A stretch of 64,000 bases of DNA from Candidatus Thioglobus autotrophicus (GTDB lineage: Bacteria; Pseudomonadota; Gammaproteobacteria; PS1; Pseudothioglobaceae), in NCBI RefSeq assembly GCF_001293165.1, contig NZ_CP010552.1:930001-994000 (forward strand), written 5' to 3'. Below the pieces are notes generated by a model that did not search any database, was not told the origin of the DNA, and worked only from the letters and a program-made list of their open reading frames with translations. The translations under genes and the position numbers were made by a program. Each line of letters begins with the position of its first letter. Position 1 is the stretch's first letter. Positions 1-8,256 of the stretch are shown in pieces.

Positions 1-2
1 AT

Positions 3-2045
3 AGTGGTGACAAAATAAAGCTTTATGTGAATGGCAAGCTAGCCTTGCAAGTTAACCCAAAAAAAGGCAGTTACATTGATCAGATTTCAACACGAGTTAT
101 TCTTGAAAGAAAGAGCAGCCGTATAAAAGCAAAAATAATACGCTTAAGTGGGGTTGTTGAAACCAAAACATCTAACAAGATTTCTGCAGATAATTCTGCA
201 TCAATACCAAGTAGTTCTGATAGTGATAAAAAACATAAGCTTAAAGAAAAAGATGGCAACATTAAGATGTTGATCAGGAACAAGATGGGTAGTGGTAAGC
301 ACATCTGGAAAATTAAGTTAGCCTCATCTTCAGGTGAAGTTTTTGTTAAGTTGTCACCGTTACTCTCTAAAAATCCATATCTTCAGATAAAGGGTAACCA
401 TGATAATGCCAAGTTAGTAGAAACACTTTATGGTAGTTGTAACAAAGATTATTCAAGTTCAACTAAAGAGCCACATTGTCTTTTTGAGCAAGAAAATTGG
501 TATGCATCATTAGGCCAGAATAAGGAAATTGCTCAGGAGGATATTCTGAACGAGTTAAAAGTAAATTATATTAATCAAATCGCTTCACGAGTTAAAAATA
601 AATGGCGCTACCAAGGCGCTAAAGATCACTGGGGCTGTGATGTGTACATCTTGCAAGATGTGGATGGCAATGTACAAAGTGTGAATTTACAGTCTTGTAA
701 TATTGATAACAATGCGAAAGCAAAATCGTTTAAAGATTCGATTGAACGTGCGGTATATAAAGCATCACCATTGCCATCAGCTCCAGACCAAAGTGTTTTT
801 GATCGCGAAATATTATTTCACTTTGTAATTAATTCAAATAATAACCCAGCAAAAGTTGTGCAGAAGAAGTCTAGCTTCTCCGATTTATGGGGTCAGTATG
901 GTGGATCAATACTAGATTCAAACACTAACAGTTCTTCCGATAAAGGTGATTCATATAGTATTTCTGAGGCTGATACACAGCCACCAGTAATTCGTTTTAA
1001 TCATAGTGACTCTATGGCGGTAAATGACAAAAAAGCAACAATAAGCGGTGTGATTAAAGATAGTTCAAAGATAACAGAATTACTTATTAAAGGCAAAAAG
1101 GTTGCAATAGATGAGAATGGTAATTTCAGCATATCTAGATATGTGCGCTTAGGGAGGAATACGTTTGATATTGTGGCATTAGATGCGTTTGGCAATAAGG
1201 CAGCCAAGGTTGTTACAATCACTAGAAATAAAGACATTGTTAAAAATTTAGATAAGCCTTTAGATTTGCCATCATTCAAAGGCAGAAAGGATAAAAATGC
1301 AGTAGCTTTGATTATTGGCCTTGATCAGTATGAGAATATAGCTAGAGCCCCATGGGCGGAATCGGATGCGTCTGTATTTTTTGATTATGCACAGCAATCA
1401 TTAGGCATCCCTGCTGATAGAATTGCCCTTATCACTGGAGATAAGTCTGATAGAAGTGGAATTTATGACTCATTGGATATGTGGCTACCTACTATGGTTG
1501 AAAAAGGCCGTAGTAATGTTTATGTGTATTTTGCTGGGCATGGATTGGCAACAGCTAATGGTGAGCAGGCATATCTAATTCCTTATGATGGAAATTTGGA
1601 GAGCTTACGTAGAACAGCAATATCTAGAAAAGAAGTTATCAGCGTTTTAAAAGATTTAAAAGCTAAAAGTGTGACTTTGTTTATGGATACTTGTTACTCT
1701 GGAACTCCGAAGGGCGGTAAAGGTACGTTGGTTGCTGATTCTCGTGGACTGCGCATTGTTAAAAAGGATAATTTTTCTTCGCTACCTAAAAACTTTACAA
1801 TTTTTTCAGCAGCTTCAAATCAGCAAACTGCTAGTAGCCATCCAAATTTAGAAAATGGTTTATTTAGTTACTGGATGATGCGAGGCTTAGGCGGTGATGC
1901 AGACAGTAATAACGACAGAAAAATCACAAATGGTGAGCTTCATAAGTTTATTAATAAAAATGTGAAGAAGGCTGCAGCACTAATGGGTCGCAAGCAAAAC
2001 TCGCAGTTAGTGGGTGACGCTAATAAAATTATTGCGTCATGGTAG
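3..2045 (+). CDS. Caspase-like (C14) protease with TolA-C-like front domain, 5' partial
   Basis: The frame is open to the left edge (no stop between base 3 and the first GTG at 27), so the true start and any signal peptide lie outside the window. Residues are numbered from the GTG at 27 (672 aa visible). Residues 181-268 resemble the TolA/TonB C-terminal domain: a conserved Cys, a G-x-V turn, and the SI..AV.KASPLP stretch typical of TolA. Then come a linker with LWGQYGGS (287-294), an Ig-like domain (about 316-400, ending in DAFGNKA), and a caspase p20 domain from about 424. The catalytic pair is His505 (YFAGHG) and Cys556 (DTCYSG). An EF-hand-like loop spans D626-E637 (D, N, D, K, I, T, E at positions 1, 3, 5, 7, 8, 9, 12). 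It is first of three tandem paralogues. The protease family is certain from the dyad. Its substrate and role are unknown. Confidence 0.85.
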   Translation, partial: SGDKIKLYVNGKLALQVNPKKGSYIDQISTRVILERKSSRIKAKIIRLSGVVETKTSNKISADNSASIPSSSDSDKKHKLKEKDGNIKMLIRNKMGSGKHIWKIKLASSSGEVFVKLSPLLSKNPYLQIKGNHDNAKLVETLYGSCNKDYSSSTKEPHCLFEQENWYASLGQNKEIAQEDILNELKVNYINQIASRVKNKWRYQGAKDHWGCDVYILQDVDGNVQSVNLQSCNIDNNAKAKSFKDSIERAVYKASPLPSAPDQSVFDREILFHFVINSNNNPAKVVQKKSSFSDLWGQYGGSILDSNTNSSSDKGDSYSISEADTQPPVIRFNHSDSMAVNDKKATISGVIKDSSKITELLIKGKKVAIDENGNFSISRYVRLGRNTFDIVALDAFGNKAAKVVTITRNKDIVKNLDKPLDLPSFKGRKDKNAVALIIGLDQYENIARAPWAESDASVFFDYAQQSLGIPADRIALITGDKSDRSGIYDSLDMWLPTMVEKGRSNVYVYFAGHGLATANGEQAYLIPYDGNLESLRRTAISRKEVISVLKDLKAKSVTLFMDTCYSGTPKGGKGTLVADSRGLRIVKKDNFSSLPKNFTIFSAASNQQTASSHPNLENGLFSYWMMRGLGGDADSNNDRKITNGELHKFINKNVKKAAALMGRKQNSQLVGDANKIIASW

Positions 2046-2049
2046 AAAG

Positions 2050-4509
2050 GTGAAATTTTCAAGTAAAACTATATTATTCATATTATTATTTTTACAGCTA
2101 ATACTGCCTATTGCTTATAGTGATCGACATAGTACTGGAGGATTAACTGATGATCAAGCTATCATAGTAAGCCTTTCTGAATGGGAAAATAATGATTCAA
2201 AACTAAAAAATGCACATATAAAATGGAGTGTTTTTGATCGTGTAGTGCTTGTTACAGGAGAAGTGCCAAGTAGGAGGTTGCGCAACTATATTGCCAAACA
2301 AATATCAGATATTAACCCTAGAATAAATAGAGTTATTAATGAAACTGTTGTTAAGTCAAATAGTGATATTTTTAGCAAAATGAAAGATTCAGCTATTGAA
2401 GCTCAAGTTGAGGCATTATATCAGGATCAAAATACATTCCAAGCTAATCATGTAAGAGTGATATCAACAAACCAAACTGTATTTCTTATGGGTAAAGTGA
2501 CTAAGAAAGAAGGTAACAAAGCCGTAAAAATTGCAGCAAAAGTAAAAGGTGTTAAGAAAATTATTAAATTATTTCATTATTTAAAACATCAGCCTGTTGA
2601 CGCAGTGCTTTACGATCAAAACTCTTTTGCAAAGCACAGCGATAATTTAATAGATTATGCCTATCTAAAGACAAAAGTAATTGATCCCGGATTATGCGGC
2701 GGTTTTGCAACTAAAGATCGCCCTGGGCGGGTGGCATCATGTATTGCTAATCATTATTTAATTGGTAAAGGGGATTATAAAAATGCCCTTTTATGGTATT
2801 TGGAGACCAATAAATTTAAACCTGAATGGAATTTAAATAATGATATGGCCAAGATAAAAGATAAGCTTGGCTCAGATAAATTTTTTAAAATAAAACATCA
2901 ATACAATTCAGGCGGTATTGAATTAAAAGATGTTCGCTCATGGGCTTTTAAAGATATCAAAAGTAGTGTAGATACCAGAGTGGTTGACAAAGTTGAATTA
3001 AAATTTAGTGATGAGTTAAATAAGGATATTGCAAGTAGCGACGCCAAATCAGAGTTAAAAGAAAAACCTTTATACAGTAAGAAAAGAGCAGACTTTAGAT
3101 ATGTTATGCGTGACGACACTAAGTTGAGAGATAATGATGGTTTTAGTGATAATGTAATAAAGCTACTAAAAAAAGGGACAATGGTGTGGTTAAAAAATGG
3201 AGGTAATAACAGTACGGGACTTATACCTGTTAGAGTAGATAGAAAGACATGGGGTTATGTTTTAAAGGCGACTTTATCAGAAGCAAAGCCAAAAGAGTTT
3301 TTTTCAGCCAATCCAACGAATAGTGAATTTGATAATGACGATAGTTTTTCTGGTTTGTGGGGAAAATACGGCGGATCAGTACTGGATTCGAAAGGTAGCC
3401 TAAAACAACAGTCTAATTACGCATCAAACACTTCTGTCGATACTAAAGCGCCAATTATTAGCTTAAATCAAGACAATCTTACAACAGTAGATAGCTCAAA
3501 TTTTAATTTAAGTGGATTTGTTAAGGATGATTCTAGCGTGTCTGAGGTTAGTATCAATGGTGGCTTGATAGCAATTAACAGCTCTGGTCAGTTTGATATG
3601 GCAATGTATCTTGGGCTAGGTAAAAATAAATTTATAATTGAAGCAATTGATATTTTTGGCAATAAAGCAAGCAAGTCAATAACTGTAGTTAGGAATAAAG
3701 CTATAGTTAAAAATATAGATAAGAAGTTGACACCTCCAACTACACAGCTAGCAAGCAATCCAAATTCTATTGCGTTAATTATTGGTCTTGATGATTATAA
3801 ATCTATGCCTAATGCTCCGTGGGCAGAATCAGATGCATCTACTTTTTATGACTATGCTCGCAATGCATTAGGCATTCCAGTAGAAAGAATACGATTAATC
3901 ACTGGGCAAGAATCAGATAGAACAGCTATATGGAAGTCTCTAGAGCAGTGGTTACCTTCCCAGGTTGATAAAAATAAGAGCAATGTATACGTTTACTTTG
4001 CAGGGCATGGCCTAGCATCAGAAGATGGGAAAGACGCATATTTAATGCCTTATGATGGTGATACAAGTATGCTTAGTAGGACTGCTATTCCAAGAAAAGA
4101 TGTTATTAGTGGTCTTGATAGCCTTAAAGCACGTAGTGTAACCTTATTTATGGATACATGCTACTCTGGCTCTGCTAAAGGCGGAAAACAAACGTTAGTA
4201 GCTTCTAGAGGGTTGAGAATTGTCAAGAAAAATACACTTGCTGATCTACCATCTAATTTCACATTGTTTTCAGCGGCAGCTAATGATGAAACAGCAATAA
4301 GTCATCCAACTCAAAAAAATGGACTGTTTAGCTACTGGATGATGCGTGGTTTAGGTGGTGAGGCTGATAATAACAATGATAGAAAAATTACTAATGGCGA
4401 ACTTCACGCATTCATTAGTGATAAGGTTCAAAAAACAGCAATATCTAAAGGCCATAATCAGCATCCTCAGTTAGTTGGTGATAAGAATACTGTGATTGCG
4501 ACATGGTGA
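2050..4509 (+). CDS. Exported caspase-like (C14) protease with BON pair and SH3-like domain
   Basis: I chose the GTG at 2050 because it gives a compact signal peptide (residues 1-24, Lys-rich then Leu/Ile-rich, ending AYS). A GTG at 2014 would add 12 residues and overlap the previous gene. Domains of the 819-aa product are two BON-like repeats (about 33-100 and 114-180, pattern as in DolP/YraP), a TPR-like helical stretch (about 228-285), an SH3-like domain (about 349-410), linker LWGKYGGS (436-443), an Ig-like domain (464-547) and a caspase p20 domain from 573. The dyad is His653 (AGHG) and Cys704 (DTCYSG). The EF-hand-like loop is D773-E784. BON domains generally bind phospholipid or cell envelope components, so a periplasmic envelope-sensing protease is a reasonable inference, not shown. 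The gene overlaps the next one by 7 bases. Confidence 0.85.
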   Translation: MKFSSKTILFILLFLQLILPIAYSDRHSTGGLTDDQAIIVSLSEWENNDSKLKNAHIKWSVFDRVVLVTGEVPSRRLRNYIAKQISDINPRINRVINETVVKSNSDIFSKMKDSAIEAQVEALYQDQNTFQANHVRVISTNQTVFLMGKVTKKEGNKAVKIAAKVKGVKKIIKLFHYLKHQPVDAVLYDQNSFAKHSDNLIDYAYLKTKVIDPGLCGGFATKDRPGRVASCIANHYLIGKGDYKNALLWYLETNKFKPEWNLNNDMAKIKDKLGSDKFFKIKHQYNSGGIELKDVRSWAFKDIKSSVDTRVVDKVELKFSDELNKDIASSDAKSELKEKPLYSKKRADFRYVMRDDTKLRDNDGFSDNVIKLLKKGTMVWLKNGGNNSTGLIPVRVDRKTWGYVLKATLSEAKPKEFFSANPTNSEFDNDDSFSGLWGKYGGSVLDSKGSLKQQSNYASNTSVDTKAPIISLNQDNLTTVDSSNFNLSGFVKDDSSVSEVSINGGLIAINSSGQFDMAMYLGLGKNKFIIEAIDIFGNKASKSITVVRNKAIVKNIDKKLTPPTTQLASNPNSIALIIGLDDYKSMPNAPWAESDASTFYDYARNALGIPVERIRLITGQESDRTAIWKSLEQWLPSQVDKNKSNVYVYFAGHGLASEDGKDAYLMPYDGDTSMLSRTAIPRKDVISGLDSLKARSVTLFMDTCYSGSAKGGKQTLVASRGLRIVKKNTLADLPSNFTLFSAAANDETAISHPTQKNGLFSYWMMRGLGGEADNNNDRKITNGELHAFISDKVQKTAISKGHNQHPQLVGDKNTVIATW
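4363..4445 (+). repeat. 83-bp exact repeat, copy 1 (3' end of second caspase gene)
   Basis: This segment, coding for the EF-hand-like loop and the following helix, is base-for-base identical to 6750-6832. Flanking sequence diverges at synonymous and other sites, so the identity is local. Confidence 0.9.
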
Positions 4510-6899
4510 CAAGGTCTTGGTTATTACCAATAGTTACTTTATTGTTTTGTATGAGTTCTTATGCAAATTGGAATTCTAATAGCGATAGAACGTATAAAAA
4601 ATATAATTGCTCAGGATTTGCAAGCGCCCCTGATGAGATTAGAAGTTATGAATGTTATGATGGAAAGGATTTTGAGACTCGGGTTAAAGATTATTATCAT
4701 GGCCCCGGTGTTTTCAAAGATGGTCTTTTTTATCCAAAAAAAACAGCCATTATAGGTAAGAAGATTAATAAAGATAAGGTTAAGGGGGTGTCTTTCAAAA
4801 AAAGGCCTTATTCTGAATTATGTTTAGGTGATTCAGCTCCTATGCTTGCCTTATCCAAGGCAAATAATTATCATTTTAATTCAGATTATAGGAATGCAAT
4901 AAAGTGGTATGTTGAAACAATAAAAGTAAACCCAAAAGAGTGTGTTAATACTGGATCTGTTGAGGCTAAAAATCAATTAGCTTTAATTAAAAGTCGAATA
5001 GGCACATATGAATTCAATAGATACAAAGGACTTCCGTTTGAACCAAAACTTTGTCAAGATGGAACTATTTCTGAGTCATATGTGGATGATGAGTGTCCTA
5101 GTAGGGCACTGATTGTTGAAGGTCATCCAATAAAAAATGATTATAACAATAAGATCTATAAAACAGGTACGAATATGGTTGTTGTAATTATGTATGACAA
5201 AGGTGTTAAATATTATGAAGATGGTAAAAATAGATTAAAGGGTTTTAAATTGATACTTGAGGCTGCTAATTATGATTTTTATAAGGCTCAGCATAAACTT
5301 GGTGACATGTATTCTATGAATGGAAGTCATGGTGGTTTAGCTATAGATTACAGTGATAAAGAAGCTTTTAAGTGGTATAAAAAATCTGCGAACCAAGGGT
5401 ATGCAGAATCTCAGTACGAAGTTGGGGCAATGTATCATTATGGCGAGGGTATTTCAAAAAAATACTCTGAAGCTATTAGGTGGTATACAAAAGCTGCTTT
5501 ACAAAATCAGGTAGATGCCCAATATGAATTAGGACAGATGTATGCTAATGGCCAAGGAGTTCCTGTAAATTATAAAAAAGCTATTAGATGGTATAGTTTG
5601 GCAGCAGAACAAAACGACACAAGGGCGAGTAATAAAGTTAAAGAGCTATTACTAGTAAAATTGGCGTTAAACTCTGGATTCACTCAACAAGAAATATCAG
5701 AGTCAGAAGGTGTTCAAAATAAAAAAACTGCATTAAACTTTGGATTCACTCAACAAGAAATATCAAAGGGAGAAGGTATTCAAAACTTTAATAGGGCTAG
5801 AAAAGTAGCAAATATTGATACAAGCCCGCCAGAGATTCGTACTTACAATAGTGACTCATTTACAACTACTGAAAAGTATATTACATTGTCTGGAGATATT
5901 AAAGATGATTCTAAAATAGCTAAAGTAACCATTAATGGTAAAGAAGTAGCTATTAAAAATGACGGGTTCAATCAATTTGTTGTGCCTGAGTATATACAAT
6001 TAGGTAGAAATGAATTTAATATTGTTTCGATAGATGTATTTGGCAATAAAAGCTCTAAAAAAATTGTGTTTAATAGAGAGAAGGCTGTCTCTAAAAATAA
6101 AGATAAAAGGCTAGCGCCACCAACAACTGTGAGAAGATCTAGCCCTAACGCAGTAGCCCTGATTATCGGTGTTGATAAGTATGAATCAATAGCAAGCGCT
6201 CCATGGGCTGAATCGGATGCTTCAGTGTTTTACGACTACGTTCAAAATGCATTAGGTATTTCAGAAGATAGAATAAAGTTGTTAACTGGATCAGAATCGA
6301 GTGAGGCTGGTATATGGAAGTCTATTGAAAGATGGCTACCAACTGAAGTTGACAAGAATAAAAGTGATGTATATGTCTATTTCGCAGGCCACGGGCTTGC
6401 ATCTACTGACGGCAATAATGCATATTTAATCCCATGGGATGGCGACACTGATTTGTTGGAAAGAACAGCGATTCTAAGAAGCGAACTTATTGATGGTTTG
6501 AAAGATTTAGATGCTAAGAGTGTAACACTATTTATGGATACGTGTTATTCAGGAAAAGCAAGGGGCGGCAAAGGTACGCTAGTAGCTAATTCTCGCGGCC
6601 TACGTATTGTTAAAAAAGACAAGCTGAACAATCTTCCAAGCAACTTCACCTTATTCTCTGCAGCGGGTAATGATGAAACCGCCAGCAGTCATCCATCATT
6701 AAAGCATGGTTTGTTTAGTTACTGGATGATGCGAGGTTTAGGTGGTGAAGCTGATAATAACAATGATAGAAAAATTACTAATGGCGAACTTCACGCATTC
6801 ATTAGTGATAAGGTTCAAAAAACAGCAATATCCAAAGGACATAATCAGCATCCTCAGCTAGTTGGCGATAAGGATAAAGTTATTTCCTCTTGGCAGTAA
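4503..6899 (+). CDS. Exported caspase-like (C14) protease with Sel1 repeats
   Basis: The ATG at 4503 overlaps the stop of the preceding gene (ATGGTGA), which suggests translational coupling. The 798-aa product has a short signal peptide (1-21, ending SYA), a Cys-containing N-terminal region, a TPR-like segment (about 120-175), three to four Sel1-type repeats (about 248-375, with the YxLGxMYxxGxG and AxxWYxxAAxQ patterns), a 22-residue tandem repeat (388-428), an Ig-like domain (439-524) and a caspase p20 domain from about 549. The dyad is His630 (FAGHG) and Cys681 (DTCYSG). The EF-hand-like loop is D751-E762. Unlike its two neighbours it lacks the LWG-YGGS linker. Sel1 repeats usually mediate protein-protein contact. 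The last 83 shared bases are identical to the previous paralogue, pointing to recent duplication or conversion. Confidence 0.85.
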   Translation: MVTRSWLLPIVTLLFCMSSYANWNSNSDRTYKKYNCSGFASAPDEIRSYECYDGKDFETRVKDYYHGPGVFKDGLFYPKKTAIIGKKINKDKVKGVSFKKRPYSELCLGDSAPMLALSKANNYHFNSDYRNAIKWYVETIKVNPKECVNTGSVEAKNQLALIKSRIGTYEFNRYKGLPFEPKLCQDGTISESYVDDECPSRALIVEGHPIKNDYNNKIYKTGTNMVVVIMYDKGVKYYEDGKNRLKGFKLILEAANYDFYKAQHKLGDMYSMNGSHGGLAIDYSDKEAFKWYKKSANQGYAESQYEVGAMYHYGEGISKKYSEAIRWYTKAALQNQVDAQYELGQMYANGQGVPVNYKKAIRWYSLAAEQNDTRASNKVKELLLVKLALNSGFTQQEISESEGVQNKKTALNFGFTQQEISKGEGIQNFNRARKVANIDTSPPEIRTYNSDSFTTTEKYITLSGDIKDDSKIAKVTINGKEVAIKNDGFNQFVVPEYIQLGRNEFNIVSIDVFGNKSSKKIVFNREKAVSKNKDKRLAPPTTVRRSSPNAVALIIGVDKYESIASAPWAESDASVFYDYVQNALGISEDRIKLLTGSESSEAGIWKSIERWLPTEVDKNKSDVYVYFAGHGLASTDGNNAYLIPWDGDTDLLERTAILRSELIDGLKDLDAKSVTLFMDTCYSGKARGGKGTLVANSRGLRIVKKDKLNNLPSNFTLFSAAGNDETASSHPSLKHGLFSYWMMRGLGGEADNNNDRKITNGELHAFISDKVQKTAISKGHNQHPQLVGDKDKVISSWQ
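5664..5786 (+). repeat. Tandem repeat, 66-bp period, inside the Sel1 caspase gene
   Basis: Two units code for ALN-x-GFTQQEIS-x-x-EG-x-QN. A 24-base core is identical at 5676-5699 and 5742-5765. It lies between the Sel1 repeats and the Ig-like domain and probably acts as a spacer. Confidence 0.85.
6750..6832 (+). repeat. 83-bp exact repeat, copy 2 (3' end of third caspase gene)
   Basis: Identical to 4363-4445. The corresponding part of the first paralogue (about 1900-1985) codes for a similar peptide but differs at many bases. Confidence 0.9.
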
Positions 6900-7051
6900 G
6901 TTATTTCTATTAACGGATATTCAATCTGCTTGCCGAATAATGTTAAAGCTATAATTATTTTTAGGCAATCTTGAAAGAAGGCTAATTTCCGCAAATATAT
7001 GTATTGAACTGTACATAAGTATGGACATAAAGAGGGAGTTGTAAATTAATA

Positions 7052-7507
7052 ATGAAAAAAATATTGCTAGTTACTTTTTTATTAACATCATTTAATGCTT
7101 TTACAGCGTTTAATGCTACCCATCTTAATAATATTGATATAAGAGTTTTCAATGAAAGCAAGGTGCAAATTTTTAAAAACGATGTGCATATGTTTGGAAT
7201 TGACTGTAACAACGGCATTTTATGCAAAGCATTTGTTTCACACGTACCAAGTCCAAAGTACAAGGTATTTGATGGCATGGTTCAGTCGAATAGTGAAGTA
7301 TTGGAGTTGTCAGCTAAAAATATTCAATCAGTAGTCAATAAGAATCGCAGCCTGGTTTTTATTATGTCGAGTGGCAATGCATCTGGTTCCTACACAAATG
7401 TTCAAGAATTTGAAATAGATTCTGATACAGGTGCTTTTTATCATACAACTAAAGAATACGATTGGATGCGTTACGGCCATCCAGATGATTACCCACTTAA
7501 TCGATAG
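7052..7507 (+). CDS. Small secreted protein of unknown function
   Basis: The 151-aa product starts with a clear signal peptide (two Lys, then a hydrophobic stretch, cleavage likely after about residue 19-22). Two Cys residues close together in the mature part (in DCNNGILCK) could form a disulfide. The rest shows no motif I recognise and looks mostly beta-rich. A purine-rich GAGGGAG lies about 14 bases upstream, which is far for a ribosome binding site. The gene follows the caspase run by 152 bases in the same direction, and a TATAAT at 6950-6955 may mark its own promoter. It could be a partner or substrate of the proteases, but only position suggests this. Confidence 0.7.
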   Translation: MKKILLVTFLLTSFNAFTAFNATHLNNIDIRVFNESKVQIFKNDVHMFGIDCNNGILCKAFVSHVPSPKYKVFDGMVQSNSEVLELSAKNIQSVVNKNRSLVFIMSSGNASGSYTNVQEFEIDSDTGAFYHTTKEYDWMRYGHPDDYPLNR

Positions 7508-7627
7508 ATCTAATTACGAATTACTCAACTGTTAAGTGATGCAAGGCCGTTAGTCACAAATAAAGACTACCAATATACAACACGTTTAGCTAGAATTTAA
7601 TACTTTTTACACTATGTAATTAAATAA

Positions 7628-7676
7628 TTACGATATACTTGACATATGGTAATAGAATGATATAATTCAATCGTAA
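7628..7676 (+). promoter_or_regulatory. Near-consensus sigma-70 promoter flanked by an inverted repeat (likely operator)
   Basis: TTGACA at 7639-7644 and TATAAT at 7661-7666 are separated by 16 bases. A perfect 7-base inverted repeat, TTACGAT (7628-7634) and ATCGTAA (7670-7676), brackets the promoter. The layout suits a repressor that blocks polymerase, possibly the product of the gene it drives. Confidence 0.75.
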
Positions 7677-7699
7677 ATTTTTATAAAATCGGAGAGTCG

Positions 7700-8134
7700 A
7701 TGAAATATATTAAACCTGTTGAAGGTTATAAAACTAAGAAAAAAGTAATTTCTACACGCGTCACTGAAATTTTGATAAAAGCATTGGAGACTGCCAAGCC
7801 AGAAATGCCACATAGATTTGATTTTACATTTTCTATACCGGAGATCATAGACAAGGCATTTGAAGATGCGTTGGATGAAATTAAAGTAGCTACTGGCGGC
7901 TATGATTTTTATGAATTAGAAAAATTCAAATATTATATTAGGTATGCCAAGGAGAGATACGGTGTTGAAGACACAACTCTAATTGATCCTGATAAAGAAG
8001 CCCATAAAATTCTTGTCGCATATACAGAGCTAAGGTATGGAGAAGATCAGAAAAATCAAGTTGAAATGTCTTACCTTACTCATAACAGGAGGAGTGAAAT
8101 TGAAGAGCAGCTGGCAGAGGAAGCCGGTTTATAA
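7700..8134 (+). CDS. Hypothetical protein, possible small DNA-binding regulator
   Basis: This 144-aa product has a good ribosome binding site (GGAGAG at 7691-7696) and a strong promoter just upstream. The N-terminal part (about 15-60) has a basic stretch, KKKVISTRVTE, followed by a helix, and could be a ribbon-helix-helix-like fold. The C-terminal half is charged and helical. I do not recognise the family. The neighbouring recombinases and the inverted repeat around the promoter suggest an element-encoded autoregulator. An orphan antitoxin-like protein is another option, but no toxin partner is evident beside it. Confidence 0.6.
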   Translation: MKYIKPVEGYKTKKKVISTRVTEILIKALETAKPEMPHRFDFTFSIPEIIDKAFEDALDEIKVATGGYDFYELEKFKYYIRYAKERYGVEDTTLIDPDKEAHKILVAYTELRYGEDQKNQVEMSYLTHNRRSEIEEQLAEEAGL

Positions 8135-8149
8135 GTACAAGTTTTATTG

Positions 8150-8208
8150 TATGTGCTAAATCGTATACATGGTAAGACATGAAAGATAGTATGGGTCGTT
8201 ATGTGCTA
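8150..8208. repeat. 9-bp direct repeats upstream of the serine recombinase
   Basis: TATGTGCTA occurs at 8150-8158 and again at 8200-8208, 50 bases apart, in the non-coding gap before the recombinase gene. Resolvases bind repeated subsites next to their own gene, so these may be part of a recombination site, but the repeat is short. Confidence 0.3.
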
Positions 8209-8256
8209 TTTTATGTATTAAAATGTAATTCTTATAACGTTTAAGGATTACAAGAC

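Noticed and set aside
7700-8134. Toxin-antitoxin pair
   Set aside because: Only one small gene is present behind the promoter, and no toxin-like partner follows.
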